The translations under genes and the position numbers were made by a program. This document shows, piece by piece, positions 54,421 to 64,000 of a stretch of DNA of 64,000 bases. Every line of letters starts with the position of its first letter. The first letter of the stretch is position 1. The DNA is from Portunus trituberculatus (taxonomy: Eukaryota > Arthropoda > Malacostraca > Decapoda > Portunidae): assembly GCF_017591435.1 (NCBI RefSeq), contig NC_059295.1:35315539-35379538 (forward strand). The letters are read 5' to 3'. The notes below the pieces were generated by a model that saw only the letters and a program-made list of their open reading frames with translations, ran no database searches and was not told the origin of the DNA.

Positions 54421-54545
54421 ATTTTCTGTTGGGAACGTCAACGAGCTCTGGTAAGGTGGGGTGTGAGAGTAAAAATGGCGTGGGAGTGAGAGCTATTTGA
54501 ACAAGCGATGGTGAAGGATGACTCTAGTTTAGGGAGTGGCGGAAA

Positions 54546-54740
<195 letters not shown>

Positions 54741-54769
54741 TGACTATCCTCCTCTCTCTCTCTCTCTCA

Positions 54770-57106
54770 GACCAAAATATCACAGCATGTACTGCAAAGT
54801 GAAAAGAAAAAAAAAAAAACAAGTAAAATAGAAGAAACACACAGAGACCTTTAGAAATTCTCGGCGTGGGCGGGACAGCGTTGCATGTTAGCAGTTCTCC
54901 CTTCCCTCGCTAGTCTGGCCGCTACTTAATAAATAAAATTGTTGTCGAAGTTCTTTTTTCGTTCGTCCAGGGACACACGTAGGAGCAAGACAAAGTTTGG
55001 GGCGTTCAAGATAGAAAAAAAAAAAAGGGGCAGATTGCTTAGTTTGTCATCCGATTTGCTAGTCTCTCATTAGTTAGTATATTTATTGTGTTTTTCTATT
55101 TCTTACTAAGGTTCGAGTGGATGTGTGGAAGAGTTTTTCTTTTCCTCTTATTTTATTGTATTATAGGTTTGGTTAACTTCTTCACTTATGTACTGCACGC
55201 GATTACAGTGATTTTCAATTTTGAAGTCTGCGATATTTGTGGCATTATTCTAGGCAGTATTTCATGTGTTTGATTATACCAGTTTATCTGTTTACTCTCA
55301 GGTTTGTCAAGACTTTCCCTGCCGCACTTTGATCCTGCTCCAACCAGTACTTATGGCAATATACAGAGGCTAAAGTGAGTGTGGCTGTCTCACTGCATGC
55401 TTGACTGGTTGATTGGATGGTTGACTGTGGTTGTGTGGATGGCTGGTTGTGTGGCGGATTAAGTGTTTGGATGCCGGATTAATTTTAACTGACTGACTGA
55501 CTGGTTGTATGGTGGACTGGGTTTATATGAATGTGTGAGGGACTATAAGAAGCACTATAGTTTAAGAGACTGTGAAATTATTAAGTATCTGACTAGCTGT
55601 GTGACTGTGACTGAGTATGGCTGACTGTTTTAGACTAGATGAATATTAGTGTGAGTTGTTGTGTGATTATCTGCATGACTGACTGCACAATTCATCGTGA
55701 GTATGCTTGTATGACCGGTTGTGTGGATGCATAACTGACTGTGGTTGGCAATGTGACTGAGTGGCAGCCAGACACTGTGGTTGGGAGTACTAGGTTATTG
55801 GTGTGGTCTTTTGCTGTCAGTTAATTTTTTTGTTCAATCACTTCAATTAATTCATCGATTGATTAATTACTGCTGTAATGGACCATTCACTGTGCTTATC
55901 GCTGGCAATAGAATGGTGGTGGTGGTGGTGGTGGTGGTGGTGGTGGTGAAACCTTTATGCAGATGAACGTTTTTAGAATTAATGAACAATAGAATTTATA
56001 TTTCTTTTGTGACCTGTTTCACTTCATAACGCTTCTCAGGTCATTCACTTTTTTCTTCGTTTATTTCCTGCTCAACTTCCTTTCAATATTACAATACTTT
56101 TTCAGTCTTTTTTTTTTTTACCTTACATCAAAAATGTTTTATACGTGTTGTAGTATACCTCGCTTTATTGTGAAAAATCGTGCTCCATCACACACATAAT
56201 GTCACATCCAGGGCTGACGCACTCAGCTTATAACACATTACACGATCCCTAGAGAAGCAGCAACATTTTGTTCCTGCACTGTGTTGCCTTGAATAATAAA
56301 ACAGATGCATGTCTTTGTGAACAGACAGCAGATGAAGCTAATACTATCAACAATAGCATGTATATGTTACTACCAATGCTAATGTTACATACAACGTCTT
56401 ATAAAAACACCCATAGCTACTAAATTAAAGAATCGAGGCTGTGAATTGGTCAGGAATTGGACGCACTATGAAAAGAAAGTACAAGTAATCACTAAAAATC
56501 ATGTAATACCTATAGACTTAAGCAGGTACATTCATGGTCAATAGCTGAGTCACATATAGTCACTCCAGCCATGTTTACCAGTTTTCCTTAATTTTGACTC
56601 TTAGGATCCGCTTCCTTTACCTCGATCAGCTTAATAAGAGTAGCTAAGACTGAGAGAAACAAACTGAAAAATAACGCATGGGAGTGACTGCGGAAAGTTA
56701 CTCGAATTATTATCATAATTGCATAGTAAGAGACCATCTCCTGTCCTCTACCAATGCCCGGTGCCTGTGCTTGAAGGAGAGCTGGGAGTTGTCAGTGGGG
56801 AGAGGCGATGCAGGTGGGACGGAGGAGATGAATGGGAGTTGGGGTTGGTGGAGACGAGAAAAGGCTGGTGGGAGTGGTTGCATCTGTCGGGACCACAGGT
56901 GTTTGGTGTGGTGTCTGTGTGGCAGGTGACCGCTGCTCAAGCAATATTTACTTGCGAGAGAAAAATCCAACATTCCATTTGATTTAGTAAAAACTCCAAA
57001 CTTCAAAATTTCGTAACTCTACGTTATGTTATAAAGTAAACATAACTTTTCATAATTCATGATGGAAATTTGGTTACAAAAGTTAATTTTGATTTAAATA
57101 ATTGTG

Positions 57107-57109
<3 letters not shown>
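54770..57109. other. Unique sequence, partly eroded tetranucleotide repeat
   Basis: TGACTG/TGGTTG-rich tract at about 55376-55770 and (GGT)n at 55915-55948. No protein or RNA gene recognised. Confidence 0.55.
55376..55770. repeat. Eroded GACT/GGTT-rich tract
   Basis: The words TGACTG, TGGTTG and TGTGTGGATG recur irregularly over about 400 bp, with one clean stretch of (GACT)3 near 55491-55502. Looks like an old tetranucleotide array broken up by substitutions. Confidence 0.55.

Positions 57110-57189
<80 letters not shown>
57110..57189. repeat. (GA)n microsatellite, ~80 bp
   Basis: Uninterrupted GA array. The ~1.07 kb that follow, up to the SINE at 58264, hold no recognised gene. Confidence 0.98.
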
Positions 57190-57193
<4 letters not shown>

Positions 57194-58263
57194 AAACTCT
57201 TGGTGGCTGGAATTGAAAGAGACAATGATTGTGAAATACAACAAGGGAGGCGGAGGCTGCGAGTGGTGGTAGGAAGGGAGGGGCAAACAATTCTTACAAA
57301 ACTGCATCGCCGTCATGCTTCCCACCGCAGCCGCCATCAGGACGCGACGATGCTACCATTTCCGACACAAACACGCCACGCAGCCTCCGGGATCTATTTC
57401 AATAAGGAACAAATGGTTCGCGAATTTGCAAGCATTCGTATCCTTACCCACCGAGGGCCGAGAACAGACGGACAGCCATCTGCGAGCCATTTTGTGTCCA
57501 GGTGTTCAATAGCAGCATTGAATCAGAATCGACAAAGAACCATCGCTACCCAAGACAGTTTTTGGCACTTTTTATTCTATTCCATACATACGATTTAAAT
57601 CAGCAGTGCACCGTTTGGTAATAAAATCCAGCGGTGTTTGATAGTTGACGTTGTTGTCGAAGGACTGGTGATGTATGGCTTACTGATGATATTATCCGAT
57701 TTTCTAGTTCCTTTTTTCTCACTTTTTTTTTTTTATGGTATCATAGGCGCTATTTTTCCTTAGCCATTTGCCCAATATATAGCCAAATTGGGTGGTGCAA
57801 GAAAGAGCGCATTTGGGAAAGGCGTGGCGGCGCGGACCAATACACTGAACGAGGAAAAGTTTTTTGGAGACGTAATTCCACAAGTCCCGTGAGTGTCCCG
57901 TGAATGATGATGAGCCCAATTAACGGAACAGAAGCATTCGGTATATTTCTTTTCGTTTTTTTTCCCTGAAGCAGTTGCGTGTACAGGGACTCGTCTCTTC
58001 CACTTCCACGACTTGGTCAAAGAAATGGCAAGAGTGTTTGTGAATCAGAACAAATCATTCTTTCGAACCAGTTACGTTAAATTTAACACCAGTAGATAAG
58101 ACATAACCTCTTAATAACCTGTTTATAGAATTAGCTGCAGAGATCAACATCATTCACTTATATACGTAAACTGGTATAAGGAGGAAATAGTGTAATACAA
58201 ATGGTGAAATCCCAGAGAGTCCACTTTCCATTACTTTTTATATGTGTATTTATACGTGGTTTT

Positions 58264-58480
58264 GCCTGGTACAGTGGAACCATGCGTGCCTTGGGATCCG
58301 AGGGGTTTCCAAGCTCACGGGTTCGAATCCTGTCCACGTTCCGAGTGTAGGTTGGGCTTCCTCACTTGAGGCAACGGTTTCCTAGCGGGTGGGCTTTGAG
58401 ATAGGAGGTACCCAAAAAGTATCCTCTTTAGCCCAGAAATTCCCGTGAAAAGCCCACATGGTATAAAAAAAGAAAAAAAA
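58264..58480 (+). mobile_element. tRNA-headed SINE, family D, poly-A tail
   Basis: About 217 bp. The head contains box A-like TGGTACAGTGG and box B GGTTCGAATCC about 50 bases later. The body (TAGGTTGGGCTTCCTCACTT, then GGTGGGCTTTGAGATAGG, then GAAAAGCCCACATGG) ends in TATAAAAAAAGAAAAAAAA. In my recollection this body is frequent in crab genomes. Unlike families A and B it has an A tail and is not inside a dinucleotide array. Confidence 0.8.
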
Positions 58481-58707
58481 GTCCCTATATATCAAGTAAA
58501 CCGATAGTCACCTTTACTTAATGCTCTCTGCCGCCTCTCTTTACACAGCAAAGAGGCACTTATCTCGATCATGATGCCACCGCAACACTTCTCTTTCATC
58601 TACTTAACTTGTGAACCGTAAAGGAAGCTCCACCTCTATCTTATCCTTTCTGGCACTATACCATATTGAAGGAAGATCCGGATTGTCTTTGATATTTCAT
58701 TCTGAGT

Positions 58708-58708
<1 letters not shown>

Positions 58709-58767
<59 letters not shown>
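58709..58767. repeat. (CT)n microsatellite, ~59 bp
   Basis: Uninterrupted CT array. Confidence 0.97.
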
Positions 58768-58769
<2 letters not shown>

Positions 58770-59057
58770 CTTACACTTAGAGCGGACGTGTCCAGCGTCA
58801 TCCCCTTTAGTACAAAGCTGCAAAAACTACTCGTACTTTCTTTCACTATTTTTATTCCGCTTTGCTTCTCCAAAAAACACGCGCCTGGCGTTTGCTGCAA
58901 AAGGAACTTGTGAACCAAAACTCTGTTATTTTGGTCCTTTTCAGCCAAACCGCATCTGTTTGCAAGTTTTTTCCTTTTTTTCAGATTCAGTAAAATTTTG
59001 ATATAAAAGGTATGATGGTCTTTTATTTTCCTTTTTGTTATACGTATACCTTGCGCA

Positions 59058-59196
<139 letters not shown>

Positions 59197-59414
59197 TATG
59201 TGTGATCTATGAAGCTCCTTTAGTTTTTCTTTTTTCTTTCTCTCTCACATTTTCATTCACTCACTCGTCTTGGAAATATGAACAAACTCAATTACCTGAT
59301 ATTCACTGTGCTTCGTCGACTCCTCAGTGTTATGTATATTCGACACCACTTGAACTATGCACGAAAATGCACGAAATATTGATAATAATTATGGCGACGA
59401 TGACAGTAGTAATT

Positions 59415-59445
<31 letters not shown>

Positions 59446-59723
59446 CATCAATAATAATGATACAATATTACGCTCTTTTAATATAACCCACAAAGAAATA
59501 AGAATGAAGTCAAATCCCAACAAGCAGCAAGAGGCAGGAGGGCGGTAGTAGTCTGGGTGAGGGTGGTGGAGGTGTGCAGGCATGAGGTTCAAGGTGGTGA
59601 GGGAGCCGCTAGGGGGTCATGGCGCCTGGCAGAGAGAAGAGCAGGACGTGACACGTTGCAATATTCACACAATCCTCGCACTTATTTACTTCAATCAAAG
59701 AATTATTTGACGTCTACGTATGT

Positions 59724-60941
<1,218 letters not shown>

Positions 60942-61577
60942 TATGTGCTGCCTGATTATTTGAAAAAATTCTAAAACTCTATTTATTCTTTCATAAAGGT
61001 GAATCATTAAATGTTGCAATGTTCTTTTCGTTTCTGTTGTATTTTTAAGGGAATGAATGAAAGTGCCCATCATATTCGGTTTTCTCTGTTGATTCGCAGA
61101 TTCCTGAAATACCAGCATGGTACGCATTACAGTCTTTGAGGATGACTGGTCACAGTAAACAAGCAAGGAATCATGTTTTCGCAGGGACGTGTCTGTAGCT
61201 CCAGGCATTGTTTCCACTGAAGTACAGACATCAGCCTCGAAGTTGAGTGTGTTTTGCGGCAGCCCGATCAAAGCCTTGCCGCCCACAAGAGCCAGCCCAT
61301 GAGGCCAACCTCACCCGCACAACGCACTGAATACACAATACAAAACCAAATCCCAACTTTCTGTACCGGAAACAAAAACAGCGTTCCCTCTCCCTCCCTC
61401 AACACATAACAATCAAACCTCAGTGAGGAGTAGTCAGGGCGGGCTGCTGCTGGTCACTCAGGACTCCCAGGGGCGGGTCCAGCAGGAGGCGGGGAGGCAG
61501 GAAGGAAGTCTTCTCTACACATCCGATCCCACCATCCACTCGTCCACTTTCCCATCCATTTACTTGCACAAACACTC

Positions 61578-61588
61578 ACGCACGCACG

Positions 61589-61663
<75 letters not shown>
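61578..61663. repeat. (CG/AC)n microsatellite
   Basis: A short (ACGC)n start (61578-61592) passes into a pure AC array. Confidence 0.97.
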
Positions 61664-61664
<1 letters not shown>

Positions 61665-63686
61665 AGTTAACTGCTAATAAATTTTCTACATTGGTTTAAT
61701 TCTGTGGTAATTTTGCCAAAGAAGTAACTGATACGCTTCCTCAAATTGAATGTCAAAGAGGCAAACGAGACAAGCGTAACAAGAGGCCCGGGTGCCGTGA
61801 TAGGCGGGCTGGGTGACCTTATCTTGGTGGGCGTGACAAGGCAAGCAGGTGCGTGTGGGCGGTGAGAGGCATTCAGTGAGTGATGTGTTAAAGCAACACG
61901 TAACATGAATCGATAGATACATATGTTGCGATGCACCGACAGGCTGATTTTCCGTATCATCTGAATAAATAAGGAACATACGGTGGTAAATATGTAATGG
62001 CATCTGACATTTCAACAGGAGCGCGACCCTAATGCATACTAGAAAGCTATATCATGTGCATGTAGCCTGTAATACGAAGATATACATAGTGAGTGCTTCT
62101 GCTTTGTGCTTCTGCAATAAAGTATATTTTACATTCGGAACAGTTGCATTAATATCCCAAAGCCAACACAGCTCTACGAATTCTACACTTCTGGGTGAAT
62201 TGAGATAAATACACAAAATAATATTGTAGCTCATCACGCTCAACACGCCGTGCACAGCGACCAAACATGATTATTATTATATTTATTAGTTCATAAGTCA
62301 GCTTCTGTTAAAATTTAAGCAATACATCAACATATACATAAGTTGCATTGAGAAAACATCAGTTTGCTTGTATTTTTCATTATAAGATTTACCTGCGATA
62401 TAAATACTTTACTCTTTCACTCCATCCTGACTCTTGTGCTTCGAAGATACTCTTGCTTCGAGCAAGACCTTCAGCAAATGCAATTAAATATCTCTCTTTA
62501 TCTAAGACGCAATATTCAATTAACTGCCGCCACCATATATCGTGTTCATCGCATCCAATATCATGTTTCACGGTACTGTCGCCCTCCCGGCATGGTGCTC
62601 GTAATGCAATCGATGGATGGGGCGTGTGTGGAAGGGAAGAAAATGGTATATGTAAGAGGACTGTGAGACTATATCATTAAGATGAGTTCGTTTTATATCA
62701 GACTATAAGATTCCAGTACAAGACCTCTTCTACAGTTAAGATTGGGATTGAGTCAATCTACATAACTCGCCATCCTGACTCCTCCTGCCGCGTTCATTAC
62801 ATCAGCGCACAGATAGCCATTACAGTGAGCCCTTGGATGCCTCCAGCAATGAGAATAGAACATCAGCAGAGCAGCACGTAATGGTCTGGTATTATACCAA
62901 CACGCAAACTTGGTAATGCCACTGTTCATCAGGTTACGAATAGATATCATCTTAATGTACAAGATGTCGTGAAAATAACCTTCGTATAATATTTCGGATA
63001 AGAAATAAAGTAACACATTCATTACTTCGTTACACAATGAAGGTCGATTTATCACGTGACCACACCTACAGTGTTTTCCGCCACGTGATCATCTTACGGG
63101 AACAAATCATCACGCCATCACGATACACACACGACTTTTACATGAGGTATTATTGAACTGCAGGGGAATTACGAACTATTTTCAGTGAACATTATCTTTT
63201 ATGGCCACGAGAACCTCCATTATTACTTTGTGAGTTTGGTCTGAGTGCGCTTTCGTTGGTATAGCTTCAGACATGCGTGTGTGCATGTGTATGTAGCCTA
63301 CGTACGTGTGTCTCGGCAGTATATAAGACTATCAGGATTAAAGTATTCTATAATTCTGATATTATATGCATGAAAATATTGACCCATTGACCAAAGAGCT
63401 TAGGGAATACTTACTTTGATGTAATGAAAACATGAATATTTGGTATAATCCAACACAACTCTTTTATAATTTAAACAAAGATATTATTCAAACAAAAATA
63501 CCAAAAGGAAATAAATTAATGCAAGTTATTAGGAAAATTATTACGTTTTTGCTTTCACTGCCTTGCCCGAAACGAAAACATCGATGGCTGTCTCTGAGCG
63601 AAGGTTTGTGCCACCACTACTGAGGTGACTTCTTATTCAGGAATATCATAACCTAAATTGAAACTAAAATTATACTCTCTGTTACT

Positions 63687-63691
<5 letters not shown>
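61664..63691. other. 2 kb of unique sequence, nothing recognised
   Basis: AT-rich, frames up to 110 codons without homology. No array longer than about 15 bp. Confidence 0.5.

Positions 63692-63731
<40 letters not shown>
63692..63731. repeat. (CT)n microsatellite, ~40 bp
   Basis: CT array. The last 270 bp of the window are unrecognised. Confidence 0.97.
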
Positions 63732-63733
<2 letters not shown>

Positions 63734-64000
63734 AAGGAACGTGTGAAGGAAGTGCAATACCAGCCGATCAGTTTACCTTCTGGATTCCTCACACTTTCTC
63801 ACACTCCATACTGAGACGCGTCAGTTTATAGGATGGAAATAACACCGAAACAACAAAAAAGTAGCTTCACCATGTAAAGTTCAAGGTAAATGTTCGAATC
63901 AGTAATAGCTACAAGAGAACAACACCAATATTTCCTCAGTAGTGCATCAAAGTCTATGGGAAGAACAAACACAGAAATAATGTTTAGATAAGAAGAAAAA

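Overview
The window looks like non-coding DNA from a decapod crustacean, most likely a crab. This is an inference. It rests on a very high density of long dinucleotide and trinucleotide arrays, on decayed LINEs and tRNA-headed SINEs of types common in decapod genomes, and on a degenerate CCTAA tract matching the arthropod telomere unit. I find no convincing host protein-coding exon, rRNA or functional tRNA gene. Most open frames are read-through of simple repeats (GA, GT, GAA, GGA, CAG and similar), and the only recognisable protein homology is to mobile-element proteins. The simple arrays listed here add up by hand tally to roughly 15 percent of the window.

Layout. 0-7.8 kb: AC/GT and GA arrays, two near-identical tRNA-headed SINEs (2721-3009 and 4451-4742, minus strand) and a possible hAT transposase remnant near 3.6 kb. 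7.85-11.1 kb: a GC-rich, 5'-truncated jockey-like LINE with (GA)n directly at both ends. 12.2-16.1 kb: three blocks of GGA/GAA/CAA/CCA trinucleotide arrays. 16.3-17.1 kb: a SINE and a 213-bp TTAA-ended MITE. 18.4-21.1 kb: an AT-rich, 5'-truncated LINE on the minus strand, with (GT)n at both ends. 22-26.5 kb: microsatellites only. 26.7-29.6 kb: a decayed jockey-like LINE with poly-A tail. 30-46 kb: microsatellites, two further copies of the TTAA MITE, a second MITE type at 36.8 kb, another SINE in a CT/CA array, a CCTAA tract, a 29-bp minisatellite, a 159-bp AT array and a 96-percent-identical direct duplication at 43.6/44.7 kb. 46.9-47.3 kb: the third copy of the first SINE. 48.2-48.75 kb: about 560 bp of (GAA)n. 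49-64 kb: GA, GT and CT arrays, a poly-A SINE at 58.3 kb and a 650-bp compound trinucleotide array at 59.7-60.4 kb.

The strongest biological signal is the link between retroelements and microsatellites. Five elements (three copies of one SINE, one copy of another, and the AT-rich LINE) lie inside AC/GT arrays, and in all five the CA strand is the element's sense strand. The GC-rich LINE lies inside a GA array, with GA on its sense strand. This fits insertion targeted to, or primed from, dinucleotide repeats. The second signal is a set of ~200-213 bp non-autonomous elements whose inverted ends and TTAA borders resemble piggyBac-type transposons.
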